Positions 23,521-35,552 of a stretch of DNA of 62,656 nt are shown one piece after another. The notes below the pieces were generated by a model. It made no database searches and was not told where the DNA came from. It saw only the letters and a program-made list of their open reading frames with translations. The number at the start of each line of letters is the position of its first letter. Position 1 is the stretch's first letter. The stretch is from Spirogloea muscicola (Eukaryota > Streptophyta > Zygnematophyceae > Spirogloeales > Spirogloeaceae), in the NCBI GenBank assembly GCA_009602725.1, contig WELB01000247.1, positions 87,566 through 150,221 on the forward strand. Direction: 5' to 3'. Made by a program: the position numbers and the translations under genes.

Positions 23521-24231
23521 AAGAGTGATCCTTGTCGGGCCAGCTGGCGCCACTGCGCTGTCGGGCCCCTGGCGCCGCCGCTCCGGCAGCTCGCCGCCGC
23601 GCCGCCGCGCCCGCGCAACTCCCGCCCACTCCACCCTCACCACTCCCAACGACGACCGCCGCACTACGGCCCTTGCCGCCCCCCGCCTCGCGCTCCCCTG
23701 CGCCCGCGGGTAGCCATGGCCCGGCCCCTCGCCTGCGCGTGAGCTCCATGCCGTCGCAAGCGGCCTGGCCTGCTTCGGGAGCCTCGTGACGTTCGCTTAC
23801 TCTCGCCCAAGCCATTCCCGGATGCGAAGCGCGGGCACGCAGGACACTTTTCTCCTCAGCGAACGCTCCGCTGCGTGCAATATTCGTTGAGCTCAGTGCC
23901 ATTAGTGTCCTGCCTTGGCCTTGCCTTGCTTAAAGGCACAGGAATACAGGCTCAGCAGCCTCATCGAGGTCTACGCAGTTCTCTTCAGTCAATTTGACCG
24001 GACCTTGCTGTCTGCACCTAGCAGTGCCTCATGAGTGTGCACCAGGCACAGCAGGCACAGTAGATACTACAGCAGCTGAGAGCTCCTACCATCTTGCCAG
24101 ATTCCCGTGATTAGTGGGTCCTCCTGCTCGCCAAGGTCTTCTCTATTGGAGCACAGAGAGGAATTGTCTTCTACTGTTTCTCCTACGCCAGATTGACAGT
24201 GCCTGCAGCAGGCAGCCTGCCTGGCAGGGTG

Positions 24232-26996
24232 ATGACCCCCACTGGCAGCCGACCTCAGGCTCGCAAGCCATGGTGGCAGAGGCCCCTCATACTGGCCGGG
24301 GCAGCGGCTGCTTTGATCGTGCTTCTAGTATTCGTAGCCAATCTGCGGCTCAGTTGGCCTGCTCCAGCTGTGCAAAGGCAGGCCGACTTGGAGCAGCCAA
24401 GCCTCAGCTTGGCTTCAGGTGCCGAGTATCTTCAGCATTCTCTTGAGGAGCGCCTGGCAGGTATACAAGCCTGCTGCTACTCCATTGTGGCCTTACAGAG
24501 CCGGCAGAGTGTTTGCTAAAGCAAGAGCATGTCATATTGTGCGACTGCAGGAGCTAAGGCCACTTGTGGGCGTCAACTGCAGCAACTCTGGATTACTTTG
24601 TTTAGCGGCAGTTGCAGCAGCCAGAAGTGCATGAGAGTGCACCTGCCAGCACTTACTATGTGGCACCTGCGCAGCACAACATCCGCGTGCCAGGATAGCC
24701 ATTTGCCTTGCTGGAAGTGGCAGGTGCATTAACCATCTTTTCTGATTCTCGTTGACCATGCAGTCCTTATAAGTGCATACACACTTAGACACAGCAGGCA
24801 CAGAGCCGAAAAAAGCACTGCACAAAGAGGTGGCTGCTCTTTTAACTGAGATATCAAGCTGATCAACCTGTGTTACAGGCCGTTGAGTTGTTTCCTTGCC
24901 TACATAATGTTGCAGCTGGGGACATCCTGACTGGCTCTATCTACTAAACCCCAGCTTGATAATGGGCATCTAAGTATTGGAAGTTGACGTGCAGGCACCT
25001 GGAGGTCACTGGACTTCCTTTGAAGATTCACGTACTCGACGGCTTTCGCAACGCTGATGTCTTCATCAGTTCCCTTGCCGACGAATTCACGCACCAGTGG
25101 ACAACACTGCGGGGAGCCAACATAGTAGACATAAGGTAGGCCTTGTCTTTTGAGCTCCACTTCCATCCCAGCACCCTATGCACATATTATGTACCGTCTG
25201 CACAGGATGTGTTGACCTTCCTGTAGGTTCTGCTGAGGCGTAGAAGAATCCCTCATGACCCTGGTACAGCTGCCAAGCCTTTCTTAAGTTGGCCTATCCT
25301 GCCCTAAGCAAGTCCTAGCACGCAATTGAGGCTCCACCCAAAGGTCGCAGGTTACTCTCCAAAGCCAAACAGGATGAGGCCTTCAAGCTGGAGTCGCAGC
25401 TCCTGGTCAATGGAAGCAGAGGCCTCCGGCTGTACCTCTACAGTGAGTGCCTGCTTGTCATGTGACATGCACTTCAAGCAAGTCAGCCTGATAGATTAGG
25501 AAGACCGTTTCTTCCTTTGCCTATGACCTGGAATGAGAGCACCTAATTATGGCAATCAGTCAGTGTGTTGCTGCATTGCCTACATTGACAACTCTCCCGA
25601 ATGCCAAGGTTTCACAATCTCCACAATCTGGAACTTCAGCATGTATGTGCCAACCCCTGCCTAAGTCCTTTGCAAGGTGCTCTTGATGTCCCTCCAACAG
25701 AGGAGTGCGCCGACATGATCCTAGAGCAGGAGGTGGCCACAAGTATCTTGTACACGTGGATCGTGACTGCAGAAGCCAACCAATACTGGTCAGGCTGGCC
25801 GCCGCTGCCTCCTGCTGCTGAGGAGGAGAGGTACTACATCCCCTCGGTCGCTCAAGAGATGGGCTACAATGATCACGCTGGCATAGGGATGCGGGACGGA
25901 GGCATGGAGGTGCTAAAGCGAGTGAACTTACTGCTGGATCTCAATGGCCAGGTAGTGTTCTTTGCTTACGCTCCTTACCCTTGCTTCTTCAGAAACAACA
26001 CATATATTACCTGGTCTCCGTGAAGGGTTTAACATGGATATATAAGAAGATACATACATATATAAATATTCACAGAATTTATGTTTATGGAGGCTCAGCA
26101 GGTTGTGTTCAAACAAGTCATGACCTGCAATGTCAATGAGGACTTTCAGCAGTCCTCATTGACTGCAATGCTCACTGAGCAGACCTGTCCCCAACTGAAG
26201 CGTTGGTGCTCCGTGTCAGAGTGGGCTCCTACAGCTCACTTGTTGTCCTGCACCTTGTCAGGTCATGTTGATGCACGCTCCTTCCTTCCATCTTCCTCCA
26301 TTGTCAGGGTGACAAGCAACGGCCTGACCGAGTCTTCCGGGGCCTGCTCGAGGCTAGAGACATCAAGCCTGCATTCGCAGACTTTCCCTTCTGCCAACTC
26401 ACCACCTTGGAGGAGAGCAGGACAGTGACAGCTGGCGGTCGGATGCCAGTTGTCTTCGTCATGGGGGATGCAATCGCGTGGAACGGCCTTGTCTGTGCTC
26501 CCTGTTGGCGTTATACGCACGGCCACGATGCCTGGGCCCTGGTCACCAAGCAAGAAGGTGTACATAGCTTGCAGACACTTTTGATGACCAGACATTCAGA
26601 TGCCCTTGCTCATTGCTAACTTAAATGTGAGCAGCTCACCAAGATTTGAGGTCTCATCATGCTCGTTCTGGATCTCTGATATGCTCTCGTATTGGTGTAG
26701 TTCGATCTTCGCAGTAGCACATAGTGAGAGGGTGTTAATATCACCTGTTGTCTGTGGCAGGTCACTGGGGCTTGGCACTGCACTCGTGCCAGTACTCGCA
26801 GATGAAGATTTGCATGAGTGAGATGGCCTGGGGCTTCAGGTGGCAGGCGCAGTTTGAGAGGGTGGCTGGACAGGCAGCGGAGCGCTTGCGAGCAGCTTTG
26901 GCAGAGCGAAGTGTCAGGCAATGCCAGGCTGACTGGTCCCAGATATTATCTGCCCTCAGGTTGGCGGCGTCATGCTTCGGTGGCCAGTGTAACTAG
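24232..26996 (+). CDS. Unrecognised single-pass membrane protein, multi-exon
   Basis: I do not recognise the family. The first exon (24232-24460) encodes a short basic tail (KPWWQRP) and one membrane segment at about residues 21-41 (LILAGAAAALIVLLVFVANL), a type II topology. Plausible internal exons lie near 24976-25131 (LEVTGLPLKIHVLDGFRNAD), 25348-25450 and 25565-25642 (AYIDNSPECQGF). The 3' part is firm by phase: an exon ending at 25951 (ILEQEVATSILYTWIVTAEA, SVAQEMGYNDHAGIGMRDGG), 26308-26557 (FVMGDAIAWNGLVCAPCWRY) and 26761-26996 (HWGLALHSCQYSQMKICMSE). The product looks lumenal or extracellular, with Trp-, Cys- and His-rich patches. The junction near 25643 would need an implausible 23-base intron, so a model error or frameshift is likely there. 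Confidence 0.5.
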
Positions 26997-27511
26997 CCGA
27001 AATTGCTCGCAGATCATACAGCTACTTGAGAGATTGATTGTAATTCGTGGCAAGTCCTTCAACATTTATGACTAATACAGGAGCAGCCTCCGTAGGACAC
27101 GCTCATCTGCAATTGTTGTAGGGAGGGACTCTTCTAGCTTACAGTGTGTTTTTGTCATGCTAGGAACACTGGCGAGCTTCCCATCTCAACTCTTTGTGCG
27201 TGGGGAAGGCTTGGTTCACCTGTGCGATTCCACTCTGCAACTTCAAGTTTCAGCATGTTCAAATTTGGACTCAACAAGAAGAGCGTCGTTTACAGCACTG
27301 GTTGTTATGCAACCTGACATTGGGCCTACAGACTCTTCTCTTTGCACTGACTGCCGCTTTTATTGTGTCTGTCATTGCAAGATTCTTGCACTTCAAGCAT
27401 CAAGCTTCAAAAGAAAGCTTAGTAACTTCTACCTGCATCATCTACTTCTGTTGTGGTATAAAAGCAGGGTATAGTTCCGCCTCAATTGACATTGCCATGT
27501 ACTGTGCAAAG

Positions 27512-28728
27512 TGTAGGCTTTGTTGACGACCTTGCGTGGGAGAAGCATGTCATCAGTAAGTACAAGTGTAAAGTGTACGGACTTGAGGACCCCAATCTGA
27601 TCAGGCCCTTCCTGGAAAGGAGCGCCAAAACGATTTCAGTCGAGTGGCTTCATCAGCCATACCATCTAGAGGCACCGGTAAAGGCTTGTCCTGTTGCAAT
27701 GCTTGCTTGCCTGCCTTATGCATGCGTGTTTGCAAGAGTGCATCCTGTGGTGAATCACACATATCTCATATATATGCTCATTGTTCATGTCATGAATTGT
27801 CACAAGACTGCTGAGCTTGCACAGGAAACGGGCAATGCCACGGACAAGGAACAAGCACAAGCATCAAGTCGGTCACTCCAGCAGATACTGACTGAGTTGC
27901 GGCACAAGAAGGTGCATTCAGCCTTACAACCATCACGTTAGGCAGTAAGGGTGCATGAAGGAAGATCCACATGTTAAATTGCAATGTCTGCATGCCTTTC
28001 GTGCAACCAAGCTTGGCAGCAGTTCGACTGCATTTTGGCTCGCTTGTGCTGAAACTCTTGGGCGTCCTTAACAACAAGGACATGCTGCTATTGCCTATTG
28101 CACCAATGTCAGCTCATATGTAATCTACTTGAGTTCGTGGTAACCAGGTGGATGTCTTGAATCTGGCTATTGGCACCCGCATTCATTCTGTTGTGGCGGA
28201 TTGGTCAAGGAGTGGGTGGTCACCACCAATCTGTCAGGTATTTGAATTTACTTTCTTCCTTCCACAACAATGTGGCCTTATAGTACGGATTGGTGGTAGT
28301 AGCAACAAAGAGCTTCTTGTGTTTGGAGTGCCTGGCAGCCCTGCATCTTCTGTCCATCTTCCGACCTCTAGGCCGCAGTGCATGTGTCTCCATTCCCTAG
28401 CTTGCATAACTGTAGCAGGTGCCCTATTGTAATGATGAGGATCCCATGTGGTTGTCAATTATTGGCTGGTTTTGCAATTATTCGGTTCCGGGTTGCTATA
28501 AGTCAACAAGCTGCCAGGATTCTGATCTGTCCTTTGGATAATTCAATCTGTTTTTGTTGTCAGCTCATCGTGCACTTCCATGGCACCTGGCACGCTCTCG
28601 ATGATGCTCTTGAGACTATCACTCGCCTTGTTGACCTGGGGTTTACAAAGGCTGCATGTGACCTTCAAGATCGCCATGGCAACGGGGATTGCCTCTTATT
28701 TAAGGCAAATGTCTGCTTCTCATTGTGA
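27512..28728 (+). CDS. Methyltransferase-like protein (METTL24-type C-terminal part)
   Basis: Four in-phase exons are supported: 27513-27677, 27825-27911, 28148-28237, 28564-28728 (TGA). They read VGFVDDLAWEKHVISKYKCK, VYGLEDPNL, ILTELRHKKVDVLNLAIGT and LIVHFHGTWHALDDALETIT. The order matches METTL24-like class I methyltransferases: a hydrophobic strand, an acidic site ending in DP, a (I/V)DVL strand, then an (L/I)xxxFH strand. The family's usual DIEG-type motif after DVL is NLAIG here, so activity is doubtful. The 5' exons were not found; a hydrophobic stretch near 27340-27400 could be an anchor. It may be a separate gene from 24232-26996 or its continuation. Confidence 0.55.
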
Positions 28729-29215
28729 TTCATTCATCCGCTTGCTCAGCAACCTCGATTTGAGGATTCTAGCTATGCAATGATTCAGTCCAACATTAGT
28801 GCTTGGAAAGATCCATCATCATTCACATCTTAGAGAATAAGGGGTGCTCAGTGTGTGGCTCAGCCTGGCGGTGGTGTGCCTCCTTGCGCATGTTGCTTCA
28901 GATACCTTGATTTGTAGCATGAATTGCATCATACCTAACTAGCAGCCATATCATGCAACACCACAATATTATCTGAATGCTCTCGACTTTACCCTGCTCA
29001 TCTGATGTCGTACTGTAGTGCACCACAGTAAAGCCCAAATGCGTTGACTAGCTGGGCTCCTTGTGGAGCAGTGGGCCTCGAGGACCAATCCACGCCTTAG
29101 CAAGGCACGCGGCAAGCGTGCAAGAGTGGCTACCCAGACATGGTGACAGTGGGGGCTCGCTAGCTGCAAAATACTGCACCTATACAGAAAGCACTAACTT
29201 TGAAGCAAAGTTATG
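28729..29215. other. Convergent spacer, nothing recognised
   Basis: 487 bases between the methyltransferase-like stop and the guanylate kinase stop. No motif, repeat or RNA gene seen. Confidence 0.4.
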
Positions 29216-30384
29216 TCACAGCTTGACAACCTTCTGCTCTACTCGCGCCCTCTCTGCATCAATGATGGAGCAGATGGTGGCAACTGCCTCATCCATCTGC
29301 TTGTCCTTGTTGACAACAACGTAGTCAAACTCGTCTAACCGCTGCAGTTCCTGTCGGGCGGTCGCCATCCTCACAATGATATTCTCCATCGACTCTGTCT
29401 TGCGCTCCACAAGGCGCCGCACAAGCGCCACCTCGCTTTCAGCGACCAGGAAGATGAACACGGCATTATTGCCCAGGACGGCCCGGACGGTTGCAGCTCC
29501 CTGGACGTCCAATCTGAGAATGACATCGGTCCCCTGCGCCAGCGCTTTGCGCACCTGACATGTGCGTCATGAGCATACTGGCAGGTCAGTTGCAGGCAAC
29601 ATTCTACCGAACGGCAGTGCTATATTTGTGCAAACTTTCCCTTCTTAGTCAGAGTTGACGGCTAGGGTATGGCACTGATCAGTGTCGGCGTGACACAAGC
29701 ACCTGCTGCTTGGGAATGCCCTTGTGATCGCCGTAAACAATGGCGTGCTCCAGCAACTCGTCCTCGTCAATCATCTCCTGAAAGGTCGCCTTTGACACGA
29801 AAAAGTAGTCGGAGCCATGCACCTCCCCAGGTCGCTGCCGCCGCGTCGTCGCTGTGACCACAAAGTGCAGGTCGTTGCGAAGCTCCTGTAGCCGCTGCAG
29901 GGCCTCACTGCAGCAGCAGCCGGTCAGGCTGAGAGACATGGCCGGCTCTGCGCCAGCACTGGGACAATAAAGAAAGCAGCGGCAATGAGGCCACCAGCAA
30001 GATTTGAAACTGGCCCCTGCCGAGCCCCGCGCGTGGTGGTACTGAGTCTGGGCTCCTTGGTGCAGAGACAGCATGTCACAACCCGCACCTTGATGACGGC
30101 GTCCTTGCCGACGCCACTCGGACCGCTGATGACGATGACCAGGGGTTTGGTCGCAAGAACTTGTGGGCCGTGGTCCAGCGGCGAGCCTAGCGCCCTCTCG
30201 AGAGCCTCGAGCATCGCCACCTGCCACCAAGCCACGACAGCGTGGGTGCCCCCCTCAGGCTATGATCAGAGGTAGGCCTCTATGGGGCCTCTCAGGCCCT
30301 TCACATGGACGAGCCGGCTGGCGACTTGCTTGTGCGGAAGCCAGGGCTCTGTGTGTTGGAGGCGACAGAGGCCATGGTGGCCAT
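29216..30384 (-). CDS. Guanylate kinase, plastid/mitochondrial type
   Basis: Phosphorylates GMP to GDP with ATP. Exons read downward: 30220-30089, 29903-29703, 29554-29216 (223 residues, in phase). The P-loop is GPSGVGKD (VIVISGPSGVGKDAVIK). The GMP-binding part has TATTRRQRPGEVHGSDYFF and HAIVYGDHKGIPKQQ, and the lid region has LRLDVQGAATVRAVLG. FLVAESEVALVRRLVERKTE and VVNKDKQMDEAVATICSIID match the plant organellar group better than the cytosolic one. The start is not fixed. A transit-peptide-like frame begins MATMASVASNTQSPGFRTS at 30384, but its phase does not join cleanly to 30220. The single N at 30586 and adjacent repeats may hide or disturb the first exon. Confidence 0.87.
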
Positions 30385-30586
30385 CGCAGGAGGCACCAAT
30401 GCAGGCTCCGGGCTCGGGGCCTAGGGCAGCGCTCGTGCCTCCATGGTGCCCTCGCCGGCGGCGGCGGCGGCGGCGACGGCTCCGTCGCGGTCGCTCGCGA
30501 AGCGCTGCTGCAGGCCGCGCCTCGGCGAGCTCCTCCATGGCCAACCAGGCGGCGCCGCCCACCGCCGGCCCATGGCCAGCTGCCGN

Positions 30587-30770
30587 GTGGCAGAAGGGTT
30601 TCGACTCGGCCACCTGGTCTTCAGGCATCGATTCGCGACTATTATGTATTGACCCGTGGTACTGAGCCGGTCAATCTGCAGTGGGTGATGTACGTCACAA
30701 GGCGTGCTTGCCTTTGTACTTGGCCATTTTGGCCTTCGTTTGGCTCCAATACACAAATATTTCCTCACCC
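30587..30770 (+). mobile_element. LINE 3' end (RDYYVLTRG) beginning exactly at a single N
   Basis: Right after the N at 30586: LQASIRDYYVLTRG with a one-base deletion in the final GY codons, then the VLTRGY-type UTR with ACTTGGCCATTTTGGCCTTC. It ends before the GCC repeats near 30780. Upstream of and co-oriented with RPAP3. Confidence 0.7.
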
Positions 30771-30784
30771 CGGAAGCCCCACCA

Positions 30785-30788
30785 CCTC

Positions 30789-30834
<46 letters not shown>

Positions 30835-30953
30835 TGGCGCGGGAGGGCCTGGCGGAGGCCTCGTGTGTCGGACTCAGGGGCTCGGGGTTTTAGGGGTTGT
30901 GACATTTTAGGGGTTCGGAGTCGAGGCCCGAGACTCGCAATGCTGCACGCCGT

Positions 30954-30984
<31 letters not shown>

Positions 30985-30990
30985 GCCAGC
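30785..30990. repeat. GCC trinucleotide tracts
   Basis: Two (GCC)n-type tracts, about 30791-30830 and 30950-30985, lie on either side of a unique-looking 120-base spacer just upstream of RPAP3. Proline/alanine/arginine frames through them are artefacts. Confidence 0.75.
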
Positions 30991-31078
30991 GCCACTCGGC
31001 CAGAGTGGGCTGCCGAGCGTCAGCGGCTGGGCTTGAGAGGGACCAGGAGGGCGAGCTCGCCGTCGCCACGTCTTCCTC

Positions 31079-34000
31079 ATGGCGGCGCGCGACAGCAAGC
31101 CTCCGGTCAGGCGCCGCCTCGGGCCGCCCGCAGGGCCTGCCCGCTCCGCGGCGCCTCTCGTTGCGCTCGCGACGGCGCGTCCGGCCAGGACGCCGTGGTG
31201 TCCGTGGCGGGGCGCTGACGCCGGCTGGCGGCGGCGCGGCGGCGGGCCGCTCTCGCACGTGGCTGCGCCAGGACCTGCACAAGTTCCTGGCGGACCTCAA
31301 GGGCCTGGAGCGGGAGGCGCTGCGGAGCCGCGCCGGGGCCGGCTCCGCCCGCGGGCTCGCCAACGGCGGCGACGCGGCGTCGGGGTCTGGCCGCGACGGC
31401 CCGCTTGCCGCGCGGTCGTCCAAGAAGGCGAGCACTGCCGCCGGCCGCTGCCTAAACCCCGCACCTCCCAAATCCTCCCTCCACCCCTTTCCCACCGTCC
31501 CCACCGTTTCCCACTGGGACAGCGTCTTGCGCGGCGCTGCTGCTCCACACAACGAAAATTGCAGCTTTCCCACGTCAAGTCGTAGCTTGGCTCCCTCAAT
31601 GACCAGCAATGTATAAGTGGCACTTATTGATGACAACGGGAGCTTGCAAGGTCCCAATGCCCACTGCCTGCTACGACTACTTCTCATGTCATCTGCCCCC
31701 GTCTGCAGATCAAGGATGCGAGGGCGTCGGCCGGAGCGGGAAGCACCTCGGGCGCGGCTCCAGCCGGTGGCAGCTGGCTGGACTTGCACAGCCAAGACGA
31801 CGACAGTGATGGAGCCAAGGACGCCCCATCGCCTGAAGGCGAGAAGGACAAGGTCTGTGGCCTTACGCCCCCCGCTTGGTGACATTTGATGTGCTGCTAT
31901 GATCCCAACAGGCCCGACAGCCCCGGTTGCTCTTGCCGTCCACCAAGAGTGAGCTGCTGGAGGTGTGTGCTGGTGGAAGCAGGGCAACGTGCTGTTCAAG
32001 AGAGGCAAGTACGCGGATGCGATCGAGGCCTACTCGAGGAGCATCGCGCTGCGGCCCACGGCAGCCGCCTTTGCCAACCGAGCCATGGCCGCTCTCAAGC
32101 TCAAAAGGCAAACAAGCTTGCACTCCACTTGTGCAAGCCTTTGCATGCCACTCTCGGTGATGCGCCAAAATGAAGAGTCTACTAGGACACGTGCTTGCTG
32201 CCGTTGCCTGAGTTGAGGACGTGCCGCTTGCCGCAGGTACGAGGAGGTTGAGGCAGACTGCACGGAAGCGCTGCTGCTGGACGACCACTACTTGAAGGCG
32301 TATCAGCGAAGGGGCACCGCCAGATTGGAACTGGAAAAGCTTCTGCTGGCAATGGAAGGTCTGGCTCAACTTAGGCCTAGTGCCAATATCTCAAGAAGCA
32401 GACCGGCAAAATTCGGAGGGCACTGTTTGAGAGCAGTGGCAGGACAGACTATGGAGTGACTTCTGCTTTTATGCAAAATGCAGACTTTGAGGTGGCACTC
32501 CGCCTCGAGCCCGAGAATAAGGAGCTGCAGAAGCAGTACTTGGAGGCAAAGGAGCACCATATGCAGGTAATTGTGTGCGAGCACAGGTCTGCCAGTCGCA
32601 TCCATATTTGTTGCATGGTAATATCTCTTGGGTGCAGAATGCTTGCTACACAACTCATGCTGCCATCAGTAGGCAACTGCCAACAATTGGGCTAGCACTG
32701 ACGTAGGGCTTTCGGGCTACTAGCCTTGACAATTTCGACAGCCCACTTCTTGGCTGGAGGGGAGTCAGGGTCTGCTGTGTGGCAAGGGGCTTAGTATTGA
32801 GTCAGCTGCTGCTCTGCCAGGTTGAGAAGCTGAGGCCTCTACAAGCGACACACCGCCTGGCAGTGCACGGTCAGCGTTTGACTGCCAAAGAAGGCAGCCA
32901 TACTCAAGGGCCGGCTACAATTGAGACGAAGTCACAAATGGCTTCAACAAGCGGTGCACTTAGAGGAGATTTGCAGGACGCGGCCACACTGACCTTCAGG
33001 CCTGAGGAGGGCTCTGCCGTACACACAGGCGTGCACGAGGGTCGAGGCTCCAGAGTTCAGACGCTTGAGCCGGAGCACCTGCTCACCAGGCCAGATAGTC
33101 ATGCAGGCCGGTCGGCACTGGCTGCCACGTCTCCTGCCAGGGTGCCTGAATTTCCAGCCAAGGCGACAGAGCACTCCGCTGCTGCAGCAGGTGATGTGCC
33201 ACGGGACGGCTTTGGGCAGGCGAGCATGCCAACACGGCCAGGACATCAACGACCCTTCAGAAAAAACAATCAAGCAACAACAGCCATGAGTAGTGTTGCT
33301 GAGCGGGCTGTGGCAAAGCTGCATGAGTCTGTCAAAGGCAATCTGGCCCCCCCAAAGACTGCCTACGAGTTTGAGGTCAGATGGAAGGGGCTCAATGGCG
33401 ACAGGAATGCGCAGGCGAAGCTCCTCCAGGTAAGTGGAGCGCCTTCTTATCATAGATGTCAATGCTGCACGTTGGACTTGCCACTGCCCCCACTGGTATA
33501 CTTGCGTTGCACCTACTGGTCCACCAGTTCACAGCCATACTTGGTGCTTGCCTCCAGACTTTCTCCTAATTGGACATGCTCATATTCCATTCAGACAGTT
33601 GAGCCGGCTTCTCTGCCGAGCCTCTTCAAAGATGCGCTCAGTGCGCCTCTGCTTGTGGACATCATCAAGGTGCTTGCTGCGTGTTTCATCCCGTAAGTCA
33701 CTGCTTTGAGCTTCTTGCTGAACCATGTTCAAGTCCAGGATCAACTTCTCTGAGGCTGTGACTTGAAGGTCTGTGTCTGCATCACAAGTCTTATGTGGAA
33801 AGCAGCAATATTTTGCGATGCCAGAGTTTGCCATGTTGCCTGCTGTAGGAGTGAAGCTGAGTACACAGCAGACGTTCTTGAAGGCATTGCACGAGCTAAG
33901 CGCTTCAACATGACCGTCATGTGTCTGACTCATGAGGACAAGCAAGGTGATTTGAGAAATCAAGATACTTCTTGAGATCATTGGTAGCTGACCGTCAGAT

Positions 34001-34211
34001 ACTGCATAGCTTGAGGAAATGGTGCTCTTCATATTGTCAAAGTCAGATTGTCTTTTGTCCTGTATTTCGAATCACCTTCTCCGTTTGTGATCGTTATCTG
34101 TGCCGTGTCACAGGTCTTAAGCACATCTGGGATGTCTGGGAAGTATCTTCCATGCTTTCTGACCATGTGCAGATGCGACTGCGTGCTGTGAGAGATCTGT
34201 ATCGAGTCTAA
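31079..34211 (+). CDS. RPAP3: RNA polymerase II-associated protein 3 (RPAP3, R2TP/HSP90 co-chaperone)
   Basis: TPR adaptor that recruits HSP90 to the R2TP complex for assembly of RNA polymerases and PIKKs. Exons: 31079-31105, 31272-31496 (end uncertain), 31709-31852, 31983-32107, 32237-32358, 32484-32566, 32821-33429, 33595-33692, 33849-33946, 34114-34211, about 542 residues. The N-terminus has DLHKFLADLKGLE, like the RPAP3 leader. TPR repeats span about 133-242 (GNVLFKRGKYADAIEAYSRS, YEEVEADCTEALLLDDHYLK, DFEVALRLEPENKELQ). A low-complexity linker precedes the RPAP3 C-terminal domain (AYEFEVRWKGLNGDRNAQAK, LPSLFKDALSAPLLVDIIKV, ARAKRFNMTVMCLTHEDK). The intron after 32107 has a GC donor (AAAAG|GCAAAC). 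Confidence 0.92.
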
Positions 34212-34494
34212 GCAATAGACCGGACCTCATCACAAGAGTTCCTTTTATCATCACCATGGTGCACATTTGGCAAGTGATGATACTGGCTTAGCAGGGTGCA
34301 ATACTGCATGCATGTGGCCTAAGGCCCTCAGTGTGTCGCGGTGCTCTCCCTGAAGGCAACAGCGAGGCTCTCAGGACTTGCACTCTCGACTTGCTAGAGA
34401 TAACAGAGCTCTCGCAATGGAGACAATTTGTCTGAAGCACAGTCCTGTCATCAGCATCGCTTGATCACAGCATCAACTTTGAAGCAAGTAAGCT

Positions 34495-34735
34495 GATCCA
34501 AAGAGGCGGAGGGCTGTGTAAAGCCAGCCCGAAAAGAATGGACAAGGTCCAACGAGGCCGGAAAAAGTTGAAAAGCACAAGTAAGAAGGTGCCCACGAAG
34601 GATGGTCTCTCCGTAACCCACTGTGCAAAGCAAGCGGGGGGAAGGCGCGCGGTGCGCATGAAGTATAAAGGAGGCCAATTCAAGCCAAAAACATTGTTCA
34701 AGGCAGCAATTAGAGCCAAAAAAGAAAGAGGACGA
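34495..34735 (-). mobile_element. LINE 3'-UTR with hairpin and tail
   Basis: Minus-oriented: hairpin GGCTGTGTAAAGCCAGCCCG near 34510, spacer GAATGGACAAGGTCC, then the tail GGCGCGCGGTGCGCATGAAG at about 34648-34668 and GGCCAATTCAAGCC. On the minus strand the tail comes first and the hairpin after it, so this may be two adjacent fragments. Confidence 0.6.
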
Positions 34736-34879
34736 GCAAGCCACCAATTTTGAAGCGTGCTAGCAATAGCACCAGCACAGATGTTACATGTCCACAAAGG
34801 CCACGGACTATGCCCGCAGGCCCACCTATACGTAGGTGGCTGTCGGGTTGGCGGACGCTTGGTATTGTGGTGAAGTTCC

Positions 34880-35164
34880 AAATACATTGTTGGTCCATGC
34901 CCGTTTCCCTCCAGCGGTCTCTTGCGTTTGCCGTCCACCTACGTGCAGGCCGCGCCCTGGCGGCTGCCTCCGGGTTTCGTCAGGGCGACGTCTTCCCGCC
35001 CTCCAGCTATTCTGACCTGCACTTGCTGACTAGAGGTTACTGAGAGCCTCCTTGTCGTCTTAGCACTTAGTCCCCTGCTTTCTGTGCCATTCGGCTCCTC
35101 TTGACCTTGTCCATTCCTTTTGGGCTGGCTTCTCCCAGCCACCAGTCAATTCGGCCGCGCTTTT
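34880..35164 (+). mobile_element. LINE C-terminal fragment ending SDLHLLTRGY
   Basis: Coding remnant VSLQRSLAFAVHLRAGRALA, then SSYSDLHLLTRGY with TGA at 35041-35043. The UTR holds TTTTGGGCTGGCTTCTCCCA-type hairpin sequence near 35120. Its last 97 bases (35068-35164) are repeated at 35553-35649. Confidence 0.75.
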
Positions 35165-35552
35165 GTCTCAGAGAGAGAGAAGGCGCGCGGTGCGCATGAG
35201 ATAAGAAAAAAGAATAAAGGGCTTCCACATTGACAGCGGTGGCTGTGAATAGGAAGAAAGGGCTCGCCCATTGAGGATAGGGGCTGGAATGCCAGCCCAA
35301 AGTGATGGACAAGGACTGAGAGAAATTGCTCGCCCACAGAGAACAGGGGCTTGGAGGTCTGAAAGGGTCCGGAGATAGAAGAAAGAGCTCGCCCATTGAG
35401 GATAGGGGCTGGAACAGCCAGCCCAAAAAAGAATGAGCAGAGTACAAGAAGCCCAAGAAGAAGGGGGCCAGGCGAAGCACTGAGGCGAAGCACTAAGAAA
35501 GAAGCACACAAGAAGAAACAAAGCAGCTACTAACTACTCAGTAACCCCCTGC
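35165..35552 (-). mobile_element. LINE 3' end inserted between 97-bp direct repeats
   Basis: Minus-oriented unit. It starts at its tail (GAGAGAGAAGGCGCGCGGTG near 35171), carries three hairpin-type units near 35230, 35285 and 35405 (GGGGCTGGAACAGCCAGCCC), the UTR near 35480-35530, and ends at a truncated coding end (RGLLSSY-like, stop near 35538). It sits precisely between the two direct copies, as a retrotransposed, 5'-truncated insertion would. Confidence 0.7.

Noticed and set aside
30163-31218. 351-codon plus frame
   Set aside because: Crosses guanylate kinase antisense, a single N, a LINE end and GCC repeats; no domain.
31917-31982. Extra RPAP3 exon (ARQPRLLLPSTKSELLE) before the TPRs
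   Set aside because: It would need a 20-base intron or a frameshift; joining 31852 to 31983 is in phase and gives a normal TPR start.
30890-32008. 372-codon minus frame opposite RPAP3
   Set aside because: GC-rich antisense shadow of exons with TPR and RPAP3 leader motifs on the plus strand.
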